DNA of 12,169 bases from Actinomycetota bacterium (lineage in GTDB: Bacteria > Actinomycetota > Thermoleophilia > UBA2241): contig PMKX01000062.1 of NCBI GenBank assembly GCA_003158705.1, positions 1,091 to 13,259 on the forward strand, written 5' to 3'. Below the pieces are notes generated by a model. That model had not been told where the DNA came from, made no database searches, and was given only the letters and a program-made list of their open reading frames with translations. Positions 1-5,904 of the stretch are shown here, one piece after another (position 1 is the stretch's first letter; every line of letters begins with the position of its first letter). Made by a program: the position numbers and the translations under genes.

Positions 1-323
1 CCGGCCATCTTGGCGGCCCGCAGACGGCGCTCGCCGGCGATGAGCTCGAACTGGGGGCCGTCTGCAGCCAGACTCCCGCCAGCGCCATCGCCTGCCAGCG
101 GGCGCACGACCACCGGCTGCACGAGGCCCAGATGGCGTACCGACTCCGCCAGTTCCTGCAGCTCGTCGGCGGCGAACGTACGCCGCGGCTGCCGACGCGA
201 GACGGCGATGTCGGTCACCGGCATCTCGCGCAGCCGTCCTTGGCCGCCGCCTTCGGCGAGCTTGCTGTCCCGGATGAGCGCCGCCAGGCCTTTGCCCAGC
301 GCCTTTTCCTTGCTCCTAGCCAC
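1..323 (-). CDS. parB: ParB chromosome-partitioning protein, N-terminal part (cut by window edge)
   Basis: This is the first 107 residues of a ParB/Spo0J protein; the rest lies beyond the left edge. The chosen GTG start at 323-321 gives [17 protein letters not shown], the basic opening typical of ParB. Two conserved ParB blocks follow: [25 protein letters not shown] sequence around residues 53-73 and GERRLRAAK around residues 97-105. The GERR block is the arginine patch that binds CTP and lets ParB clamp and spread on DNA around parS in characterised homologues. The gene overlaps the end of parA by 8 bases, so the two are co-translated and should form the ParABS segregation system. The DNA-binding HTH and dimer domain are not visible here, and I found no parS site in the window. 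Confidence 0.93.
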   Translation of the reverse strand, partial: MARSKEKALGKGLAALIRDSKLAEGGGQGRLREMPVTDIAVSRRQPRRTFAADELQELAESVRHLGLVQPVVVRPLAGDGAGGSLAADGPQFELIAGERRLRAAKMA

Positions 324-1077
324 GCGAGACGACCTCCTTGGCAAGATCGAAGTAGGCGTCGCAACCGACGCAGGCGGCATCATATCGTGAGATCGGCACA
401 CCGTGGCTGGGCGCTTCGCCGAGCCGCACGTTGCGCGGGACCGCGGTGGCGAACACGTGCGCGCCGAGATGAGTACGCATCTCGTTGGCGACTTCCCTGC
501 CCAACCGGGTACGTGCATCGAGCATGGTGATGAGCACGCCCAGGATCTTGAGCTCTGGGTTCAGGCGCTCGCGCACGAGCTCGATCGTGTCGAGCAGCTG
601 CGCCAAGCCCTCAAGGGCGTAGTACTCGGCCTGCACGGGCACCAGCACCTCACGGGCCGCGGTGAGCGCGTTGACGGTGAGCACCCCCAGCGAGGGCGGG
701 CAGTCGATGAACACGTAGTCATAGGCGTGCAGATGGTCGCGCAGAGCGCGTTCGAGCACGAACTCGCTGCCGTCGGCGCCGGCCAGCTCCACGACGGCGC
801 CAGCGAGGTCCGGGCAGGAGGGCAGCAGCCGCAGCCCGGCCACAGTCGTCTCGCGCACAGCTTCGTCGAGGCCGGTCTGGCCGGCCAACACCCCGTATGT
901 GGACCGCGCCGGCTCGTCCGCAGCGGCGCCCAGCCCGGCAGACGCGTTGGCCTGAGGGTCGAGATCGATGAGCAGCACTCGGGTGCCGGACTCGGCAAGG
1001 CAAGCGGCCAGATTCACGGCCGTCGTGGTCTTGCCGACGCCGCCTTTCTGATTCGCGATGGCGATGATACGGGTCAC
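316..1077 (-). CDS. parA: ParA/Soj chromosome-partitioning ATPase
   Basis: A 253-residue Soj-type ParA, the deviant-Walker ATPase that moves ParB-bound origins by cycling on and off the nucleoid. The deviant Walker A motif KGGVGKTT is at residues 11-18. [11 protein letters not shown] follows (Walker A' region), and the Walker B segment FIDCPPSLG lies near the middle. The C-terminal part has the family's [13 protein letters not shown] and [13 protein letters not shown] blocks. The start is GTG at 1077; starting there gives the normal short N-terminus [13 protein letters not shown], with no HTH extension, as in chromosomal Soj rather than plasmid ParA. No good Shine-Dalgarno is visible. It lies 57 bases downstream of rsmG and overlaps parB, so the three probably form one operon. 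Confidence 0.96.
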   Translation of the reverse strand: MTRIIAIANQKGGVGKTTTAVNLAACLAESGTRVLLIDLDPQANASAGLGAAADEPARSTYGVLAGQTGLDEAVRETTVAGLRLLPSCPDLAGAVVELAGADGSEFVLERALRDHLHAYDYVFIDCPPSLGVLTVNALTAAREVLVPVQAEYYALEGLAQLLDTIELVRERLNPELKILGVLITMLDARTRLGREVANEMRTHLGAHVFATAVPRNVRLGEAPSHGVPISRYDAACVGCDAYFDLAKEVVSRG

Positions 1078-1134
1078 GCGCTCGATACTAGCAAAAGCCC
1101 GCCGTCAGCGGGGCACAACGGCGGCTGGCGGCCA

Positions 1135-1893
1135 TCACGCGAACGGCCGCTTGGCAGCCACACCCTCGCGGCGCGGGAGCCACTCGGGCGCCAGGTCGAT
1201 CTTCGCGAACACGGCCGCCGCCGAATCGCGCAGGGGTGAGCGCGGCAAAGGACTCACTTCGCGCCAGGCGAGGCCGCAGGCGACGGCCGCGGCCTCGCCG
1301 GCGGCGCGTTCCCGCTCGATCGCCGCGCTCGTCTTGCTGGCCACGAGCAAGCCCGCAGGCGCCAGCAGGGGCGCCGCCAGCTCGACTACCGTCGCCAGCG
1401 GGCCCAGGGCGCGCGCCACGACCACGGCGAAGGCCTCCCGCCCAGCGCCGGCCACCGGAGCTTCGTCGGGGCCATGGCGGTCTGCCGGCGGCGGCGTGGC
1501 GGCACCGTACCGCTCGCTGCGCGCGCAGACTACGTGCACGCGCTCGGCGAGCCCGGCCTCGGCCACAGCGGCGACCAGGAACTCGCACTTCTTGCGCGTC
1601 GCCTCGAGGAGCGTCATCTCGAGCGCCGGCAGCGCCACGGCCAGAGGGATGCCGGGCACGCCGGCGCCGGCGCCCAGGTCGAGCCAGTGCTCGCCGGACG
1701 AGCCGGCAAGCGCCGGTACGTCGAGCAGGCCCAGCGAGTCGCCGACCAGGGTTTCGAGGACCTGCTCTCGGCTGTGCAGGCCGGTGAGGTTGGCGCGCCG
1801 CCAGTCGGCGAGCAGATCCACGTAGCTTCGCAGCGCTTCGACCTGGCTCCCGCTCAGGTCGAAGCGCGCACGGAGCTCTTCGAGGGTGATCAT
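1135..1893 (-). CDS. rsmG: 16S rRNA (guanine-527-N7)-methyltransferase RsmG (GidB)
   Basis: A 252-residue class I SAM-dependent methyltransferase. RsmG makes m7G527 in the 530 loop of 16S rRNA; its loss gives low-level streptomycin resistance in known bacteria. Visible family marks are NLTGL at residues 35-39, the SAM-binding loop LDLGAGAGVPGIPLA at residues 71-85, LLEATRKKCEFL after it, and VARALGPLATVVE in the second half. The start is ATG at 1893 with no clear Shine-Dalgarno. An insertion rich in Pro, Ala and Gly (about residues 131-150, ATPPPADRHGPDEAPVAG) lies between the SAM-binding part and the VARAL block. The gene sits upstream of parA-parB, the usual order in Gram-positive bacteria. 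The usual partners on its other side (rnpA, yidC, jag) are replaced here by an RsbW-like gene. Confidence 0.95.
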   Translation of the reverse strand: MITLEELRARFDLSGSQVEALRSYVDLLADWRRANLTGLHSREQVLETLVGDSLGLLDVPALAGSSGEHWLDLGAGAGVPGIPLAVALPALEMTLLEATRKKCEFLVAAVAEAGLAERVHVVCARSERYGAATPPPADRHGPDEAPVAGAGREAFAVVVARALGPLATVVELAAPLLAPAGLLVASKTSAAIERERAAGEAAAVACGLAWREVSPLPRSPLRDSAAAVFAKIDLAPEWLPRREGVAAKRPFA

Positions 1894-1910
1894 GCAGGGA
1901 GTCTAGCAGG

Positions 1911-1939
1911 GCACCCGCTGCGCCGGAGGCGCAGGGTGC
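1911..1939 (-). terminator. Hairpin between rsbW-like gene and rsmG (weak terminator or attenuator)
   Basis: GCACCC (1911-1916) pairs with GGGTGC (1934-1939), and TGCGCC (1919-1924) pairs with GGCGCA (1928-1933). This gives a 12-bp GC-rich stem with a 2-base bulge and a 3-base loop. It lies 9 bases after the stop of the RsbW-like gene and 17 bases before rsmG. There is no run of T after it on either strand, so it could slow or partly stop transcription, or protect an mRNA end, rather than terminate fully. Confidence 0.45.
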
Positions 1940-1948
1940 CGGCGCGCG

Positions 1949-2368
1949 CTAAGCGTCGCGCAGCTTGGTGAGAACGAGTGTGGTGCCGCCCTCAGCAGGC
2001 CGGTCCAGATGGAACTCGTCCACTACCGAGCGAATGATCGAGATACCCATGCCGCCTTCGTTGAGCACGGGCTCGCCGGCGGTGTCGAGTGCCGGCCCAT
2101 CGTCGTCTTCGCTGAAGCCACTGCCGTCGTCACGTACCTCGAGCACTACGCGGTCGTCGCGCACGGTGAAGCGCAGGTGCACCTGGCCGGAGTTGCCGTC
2201 GTAGGCGTGGCGGATGCAGTTGGAGCAGGCCTCGGTGAGGGCAAGCTTGAGGTCGGCTACGGCGTCGGCCGTGTAGCCTCGGTCACGCAGGATGCCAGCC
2301 AGAGCCAGGCGCCCGAGCACCACGTATTCCGCCTTGGCGGGGATATCCAGTTTGATCAGCTCGTTCAC
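1949..2368 (-). CDS. RsbW/SpoIIAB-like anti-sigma factor (serine-protein kinase, HATPase_c_2)
   Basis: A 139-residue single-domain GHKL ATPase, the usual size for RsbW/SpoIIAB proteins. These bind a sigma factor and phosphorylate an anti-anti-sigma partner on Ser or Thr. The N box is ALTEACSNCIRHAY, with the catalytic-type Glu46 and Asn50. The G1 box is RDDGSGF (residues 79-85), and GGMGISIIRS (from 105) is the G2 box and following helix. No HisKA domain is present, so it is not a two-component kinase. The start is GTG at 2368, preceded by GGCGGA; an ATG at 2382 is out of frame and opens a five-codon ORF ending on this start. No sigma factor or RsbV-like antagonist is adjacent, so its partner is unknown. 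It could also regulate a PP2C-type phosphatase switch encoded elsewhere. Confidence 0.88.
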   Translation of the reverse strand: MNELIKLDIPAKAEYVVLGRLALAGILRDRGYTADAVADLKLALTEACSNCIRHAYDGNSGQVHLRFTVRDDRVVLEVRDDGSGFSEDDDGPALDTAGEPVLNEGGMGISIIRSVVDEFHLDRPAEGGTTLVLTKLRDA

Positions 2369-2382
2369 GATCCGCCGTCCAT
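2366..2382 (-). promoter_or_regulatory. Five-codon upstream ORF overlapping the start of the RsbW-like gene
   Basis: On the minus strand, ATG at 2382 opens the frame M-D-G-G-S-stop. Its TGA shares bases with the GTG start of the RsbW-like gene in a GTGA overlap. The ATG lies within the sequence GCGGTAGAATGG, which is also found at the start of the phosphatase gene at 4471. The arrangement would permit translational coupling. Whether it is translated cannot be told from the sequence, and chance is a real alternative. Confidence 0.3.
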
Positions 2383-2394
2383 TCTACCGCACAG

Positions 2395-2416
2395 GTCGAC
2401 AAATCTGCGTGTCGAC
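2395..2416. promoter_or_regulatory. Inverted repeat GTCGACA-N8-TGTCGAC, possible operator
   Basis: A perfect 7-bp inverted repeat: GTCGACA at 2395-2401, then eight bases, then TGTCGAC at 2410-2416. It lies in the 100-base gap between amrS and the RsbW-like gene, 27 bases upstream of the latter's start. Spacing and position fit a dimeric repressor site or a small hairpin after amrS. The binding protein is unknown. It does not match the LexA consensus that I know for actinobacteria. Confidence 0.35.
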
Positions 2417-2468
2417 TTGAGCTCTTCCTCCCAGGCCCCGACAGCCGAGCGTGCAGCATGCACGGCCA

Positions 2469-3515
2469 TCACTGCTTGATAGTCGTGCGCACGTTCAGGT
2501 CGGCGCCGCACATGTCGCAGTACGTACCCCGCAGGGCGGCGTCCTCAACCGCGTAGCCGGTCCGCCGCAGGACCAGCCGGTGGCACGAGGGGCAGTACGT
2601 GTTCTCGCCGGCGTGGTCAGGCACGTTGCCCACGTATACGAAGTGCAGGCCGGCCTCGTGGCCGAGGTCGATGGCCCGCTCGAGAGTCTTGATCGGCGTG
2701 GCCGAAAGATGGGCGAACTCGAGGTACGGGGTGAACCGGGTCACGTGCCAAGGCGTCTGCGGTCCGAGCTCGGCGACGATCCACTCAGCGATCGCCCGCA
2801 GCGAGTCCTCGTCGTCGTTCATGGTCGGGATCACATTGGTGACGATCTCGACGTGGCAGCCGTGCCTCGTCTTGGCGCGCACGGCAGCCTCCAGCACCGG
2901 CAGGTAGCTCTTCACGTGGCAGAGGTCGTGGTACAGCTTGTCGCTGAAGCCCTTCACGTCCACGCGATAGGCGTCGATGTGCGGCCCCAACACGTCCAGC
3001 GCCTCGGCGGTGATGTAGCCGTTGGTGACCATCACCGTGTAGAGGCCGTGCTCGTGGGCTACTTGGGCGCCGTCGAGCACGTACTCGAGCCAGATCGTGG
3101 GCTCGTTGTACGTCCAAGCCACGCCGGCGCACTCGTTGTGTTCGCAGAGGACCGGCAGGTTGCGCACGGGCAGACGACGGAGCTCGGCAAAGCCGGCTGC
3201 CGGGTCCGCATGGGCGATCTGCCAGTTCTGGCAGTGGCCGCAGGTGAAGTTGCAGCCCAGAGTGCCCAGCGAGAGCACGGTGCTGCCGGGAAAGAAGTGG
3301 TAGAGAGGCTTCTTCTCGATGGGGTCGGCGGCCACGCTGCAGACGCGGTCGTACACCACGCTGTACAGCACGCCGTCGCGATTGACGCGTGCTCGGCAGA
3401 CACCGGCGCGTCCCGCCGCGATGGTGCACAGGTGTGGACACACGCGGCAGCGCACGCGCTCATCCTCGAGCTTGTCGTAGAGCATCGCCTCGTGCAAGGG
3501 CTCGGCGGCGGTCAT
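2469..3515 (-). CDS. amrS: AmmeMemoRadiSam-system radical SAM enzyme AmrS
   Basis: A 348-residue radical SAM protein of the AmmeMemoRadiSam family (named for its usual co-occurrence with AMMECR1 and Memo proteins); its reaction is not established. An N-terminal cysteine block (C23, C26, C30, C40, in CRVCPHLC and GVC) is typical of the family. The radical SAM cluster motif CNFTCGHC gives Cys88, Cys92 and Cys95, with QNW after it. WTYNEPTIW and the VDVKGF block follow in the barrel. The C-terminus has a zinc-ribbon-like pair, CPSC (308-311) and CDMC (333-336). Length and architecture look complete. The ATG start overlaps the stop of the upstream phosphatase gene as ATGA, so the two are translationally coupled. 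No AMMECR1 or Memo gene is in the window. Confidence 0.93.
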   Translation of the reverse strand: MTAAEPLHEAMLYDKLEDERVRCRVCPHLCTIAAGRAGVCRARVNRDGVLYSVVYDRVCSVAADPIEKKPLYHFFPGSTVLSLGTLGCNFTCGHCQNWQIAHADPAAGFAELRRLPVRNLPVLCEHNECAGVAWTYNEPTIWLEYVLDGAQVAHEHGLYTVMVTNGYITAEALDVLGPHIDAYRVDVKGFSDKLYHDLCHVKSYLPVLEAAVRAKTRHGCHVEIVTNVIPTMNDDEDSLRAIAEWIVAELGPQTPWHVTRFTPYLEFAHLSATPIKTLERAIDLGHEAGLHFVYVGNVPDHAGENTYCPSCHRLVLRRTGYAVEDAALRGTYCDMCGADLNVRTTIKQ

Positions 3516-4471
3516 GGGCGCGGCACCATGCGGTAGTCCGTGATGCCGCGCTGGACCGCCTCGACCAGCATCGCCTGCAGCTCGCCGTTGCCCGAAGCGA
3601 TGCAGGCAAGCTGGTAGCCGGCGTCTGAGCCGAGCACTGGCCGCCCGTCGAGCAGCGAGCCGTCGGCATCGCTCACAGGCAGGCCGGCCTCACGGCAGAT
3701 GAGGTGGACGGCGGCAAGGTCGTAGGGAGAGTTGCAGAGCACGGCCCCCAGGCCCACGCGGCGAAACTCGGCTTCCGTCTCGGGGTGCGCGGCGATGATC
3801 GCCGGCCCGATGTCCACGTAGGCGTCGAGCTGGCCTGTGAGCAGACGCGTGATGGAGTACGTTGCCGAGCCGATGTCGAAGACGGCCCCGCGCACGCTCG
3901 AGGTGTCGATGAGCTCCTCCAGCACGCTGGCGAGCACCACGGCAGGCCGGCCACGAAAGCCCAGCGTCCAGAACAGACCTTCCAGATCGGCGCGCGGCGA
4001 CGGCACGAAGGGGATCTCGGCGCCGTCGGCACGCCGCATGCCGAAGCCGTCGCCCTTGCCGGCCCAGAACAGATCGCCGGTCTTGATCTCCTGCACGACC
4101 CCGGCCACAACGTCGCCCATGGTCGGCACAGGCACGGGCGGCACGGCGGCGATACTCACGCAGGCCGCCTCGAAGCCGGCTGCCGCCGGCCGTGTGCCGT
4201 CGATAGGGTCGACGACGAGCACCAGCTCGGGCTGGGCCGGGCCCTGCAGGCCGCGGTCCTCGGAGTAGTAAGCCCAGCCCGGCAGCTCACGCGCCATGTA
4301 CGCCGCCAGGTACGTCTCGGCCGTCTCGTCGATCTCGAACGTCACGTCGCCGCCCACGGCCACGCCGGCGTTCTGGCGCGCCGCGTGCAGCCCCAAGAAG
4401 GGCAGCACGACCTCGCGCAGGCCAGCCGCAAGTTTGATGAGGTGTTCGCCGATCTCAGCCAAGGCGCCCAT
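3512..4471 (-). CDS. Inositol monophosphatase/FBPase-superfamily phosphatase
   Basis: A 319-residue protein of the Mg-dependent, lithium-sensitive sugar-phosphatase superfamily. Family marks are the metal-binding motif DPIDGT at residues 88-93, an upstream acidic SEDRG at 70-74 in place of the usual GEE, GDLFWAGKGDGFG near residues 132-144, and YDLAAVHLICREAG near residue 250 in place of WDxAA. The residues after DPIDGT are RPAAAGF rather than the common xNF, and the first acidic motif is also altered, so the substrate may not be inositol phosphate. The frame stays open upstream to about 4984, but that part is antisense to the radical SAM gene. The ATG at 4471 (MGALAEIGEHLIKLAAGL) starts the conserved helix and lies just after a -10-like element. 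Without a Shine-Dalgarno it is probably leaderless. It overlaps amrS by ATGA. Confidence 0.88.
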   Translation of the reverse strand: MGALAEIGEHLIKLAAGLREVVLPFLGLHAARQNAGVAVGGDVTFEIDETAETYLAAYMARELPGWAYYSEDRGLQGPAQPELVLVVDPIDGTRPAAAGFEAACVSIAAVPPVPVPTMGDVVAGVVQEIKTGDLFWAGKGDGFGMRRADGAEIPFVPSPRADLEGLFWTLGFRGRPAVVLASVLEELIDTSSVRGAVFDIGSATYSITRLLTGQLDAYVDIGPAIIAAHPETEAEFRRVGLGAVLCNSPYDLAAVHLICREAGLPVSDADGSLLDGRPVLGSDAGYQLACIASGNGELQAMLVEAVQRGITDYRMVPRP

Positions 4472-4508
4472 TCTACCGCGTATAATCGTAGAGGCCGTCG
4501 CCCGTCTA
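4471..4508. promoter_or_regulatory. Divergent promoter with an overlapping two-way -10 element
   Basis: On the plus strand TATAAT at 4481-4486 is a perfect -10 hexamer, 42 bases before the radical SAM start; no good -35 is visible. The same bases on the minus strand read ATTATACG, giving a -10-like TATACG 7 bases before the phosphatase ATG. A -35-like TAGACG (minus strand, 4508-4503) lies 18 bases further up. Transcription from the minus-strand element would begin within a base or two of the ATG, making a leaderless mRNA. The two directions could compete for RNA polymerase. Confidence 0.55.
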
Positions 4509-4517
4509 TCGCGAGCC

Positions 4518-4525
4518 GAGGTGAG
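4518..4525 (+). promoter_or_regulatory. Shine-Dalgarno GAGGTGAG setting the start of the TatD-associated radical SAM gene
   Basis: GAGGTGAG matches the 16S rRNA tail well and lies at the right distance from the GTG at 4529. The nearer GTG at 4521 is inside the site and hits a stop after three codons. The open frame extends far upstream, so this site is what fixes the true start. Confidence 0.75.
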
Positions 4526-4528
4526 ACC

Positions 4529-5176
4529 GTGAGCCAACCCGGCAAGATCGCCTACCGGGGCAAAGGCAACATCTACCTCAACATCACCAATCGCTGCTCG
4601 AGCGATTGTCGCTTCTGCCTGCGCACGTTCACCGAGGAGGTCTACGGCGAGCCGCTGGTGCTCACCGGCGAGCCGACCAGCGAGGAGATCGAGCGCAGCA
4701 TCGAGGTCGAGTATCTCGCCGGACCCGCCGACGAGGTCGTCTTCTGTGGGTTTGGCGAGCCCACTTTGCGCCTCGACGTGGTCACGGCGGTCAGCGAGTG
4801 GCTGCGTCTGCGCGGCCTGCCGTCGCGCCTGGTCACCAACGGGCACGGCCAACTTGTCAACCCCTATGTGGAGGTCGTGCCCGCCCTGGCTCGCGCCGGT
4901 CTCACGGCGGCCACCGTGAGTCTCAACGCCGCCGACCCGGAGGCGTACGAGCTTGTTTGTCGCCCGATGTTCAGCAAGGCTCACAGGGCTGTCATCCGCT
5001 TTGCCGAAGAATGTGTGCTACACGACATCGCCACCACGCTCACGGCCGTGGACGTGCCGGAAGCCGACGTCGAGGCCTGCGCGGCACTGGCTGCGGATAT
5101 CGGCGCCGACTTCCGCGTCCGCAGCCTGATCCATCCGCCCGAGCGGCGCGACAAGGCGGGGAGGGAGGGCGCATGA
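4529..5176 (+). CDS. TatD-family-associated radical SAM protein
   Basis: A 215-residue small radical SAM protein that matches what I know of the TatD-linked radical SAM family (TIGR04038 type), whose members often sit beside or are fused to TatD nucleases; the reaction is unknown. The opening GNIYLNITNRCSSDCRFC carries Cys23, Cys27 and Cys30 for the [4Fe-4S] cluster. EVVFCGFGEPTLRLD (GFGEPT at 74-79) is the SAM-contacting GGE-like motif. LVTNGHGQLVNP and VSLNAADPEAYELVCRP follow, both characteristic of the family. No extra cluster or peptide-binding domain is present. The GTG start is fixed by a strong GAGGTGAG. Its TGA overlaps the ATG of the response regulator (ATGA), so the proteins are probably made together. 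No tatD gene is in the window. Confidence 0.9.
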   Translation: MSQPGKIAYRGKGNIYLNITNRCSSDCRFCLRTFTEEVYGEPLVLTGEPTSEEIERSIEVEYLAGPADEVVFCGFGEPTLRLDVVTAVSEWLRLRGLPSRLVTNGHGQLVNPYVEVVPALARAGLTAATVSLNAADPEAYELVCRPMFSKAHRAVIRFAEECVLHDIATTLTAVDVPEADVEACAALAADIGADFRVRSLIHPPERRDKAGREGA

Positions 5177-5883
5177 CAGAGACCAGTGCCAGGATCCTGC
5201 TTGTGGATGACGAGGAGGCCATCCAGAAGCTCCTGCGCTTCCCCCTCGAGAAGGAGGGCTACGAGGTGGTGGCCGCCCGCGACGGGCAGGAGGCGCTGGA
5301 CACGTTCGCCCAGGGCCAGTTCGACCTGGTGATCCTCGACATCATGCTGCCCAAGGTGGACGGCACCGAGGTCTGCAGCCGCATACGCGGCGTCGACAGC
5401 GTCGTTCCGATCATCATGCTCACCGCCAAGTCGGACGAGTTCGACAAGGTACTTGGCCTCGAGATCGGCGCCGACGACTACATCACCAAGGACCGCTTCA
5501 GCCTGCGCGAGTTCCGCAGCCGTGTGCGGGCCCAGTTGCGACGTGCCAAAGTGACACGCTCCGCGGATGTTGCCCGCAAAGACGTCATCACAGTCGACGA
5601 GCTCGAGCTCGATCTGCTCAAGCGCAACGTCTCCGTGCGCGGCGAACGCGTCGACCTCACGTATATCGAGTTCGAGATCCTCAAGACGCTCGTCTCGCAC
5701 CCCGGGCAGGTGTACAAGCGCGAGCTCCTGCTGCAGCTGGTGTGGGGCGACTCGGACTACCGCGACGCTCGCACGGTGGACGTGCACATCCGCCACCTGC
5801 GCGAGAAGATCGAGAGCGAGCCCAGGAACCCCGAGTACATCTTCACGGTCCGCAACTTCGGCTACAAGTTCCGCGAGTTCTAG
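5173..5883 (+). CDS. OmpR/PhoB-family response regulator
   Basis: A 236-residue transcription factor with a receiver domain (about 6-122) and a winged-helix DNA-binding domain (about 140-235). The acidic pair Asp12-Asp13, phospho-acceptor Asp56 (VILDIML), Thr84 and Lys106 are all present, so phosphorylation should be normal. Unusually, the residues after Lys106 are DRFSLREF where the family almost always has PFSLREL: the cis-proline is lost and one residue is added. The winged helix has YIEFEILKTLVSHPGQVYKRELLLQ and ARTVDVHIRHLREKIE, with the closing FTVRNFGYKF. The ATG start follows GGGAGGGAGG and overlaps the radical SAM stop. The histidine kinase 21 bases downstream is the evident partner. 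The arrangement resembles PhoP/WalR/MtrA-type systems, but I cannot say which. Confidence 0.95.
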   Translation: MTETSARILLVDDEEAIQKLLRFPLEKEGYEVVAARDGQEALDTFAQGQFDLVILDIMLPKVDGTEVCSRIRGVDSVVPIIMLTAKSDEFDKVLGLEIGADDYITKDRFSLREFRSRVRAQLRRAKVTRSADVARKDVITVDELELDLLKRNVSVRGERVDLTYIEFEILKTLVSHPGQVYKRELLLQLVWGDSDYRDARTVDVHIRHLREKIESEPRNPEYIFTVRNFGYKFREF

Positions 5884-5904
5884 CCGCAAGGGACAACGAG
5901 CAGC

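Noticed and set aside
316..1140. Possible parS or origin elements near parAB
   Set aside because: I found no TGTTTCACGTGAAACA-like site or cluster of DnaA boxes in the window.
403..1239. 278-residue plus-strand open frame opposite parA
   Set aside because: Shadow of parA with no recognisable domain or ribosome site.
2451..3536. 361-residue plus-strand open frame opposite amrS
   Set aside because: Rich in Val, His, Arg and Gly with no motif; a typical antisense shadow of a GC-rich gene.
3704..4528. Open frame extending the TatD-associated radical SAM gene far upstream on the plus strand
   Set aside because: This part is antisense to the phosphatase gene, has no family resemblance, and the strong GAGGTGAG before GTG 4529 fixes the start.
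4472..4984. Open frame extending the phosphatase gene upstream on the minus strand
   Set aside because: It runs antisense through the radical SAM gene; the conserved phosphatase fold starts at ATG 4471.
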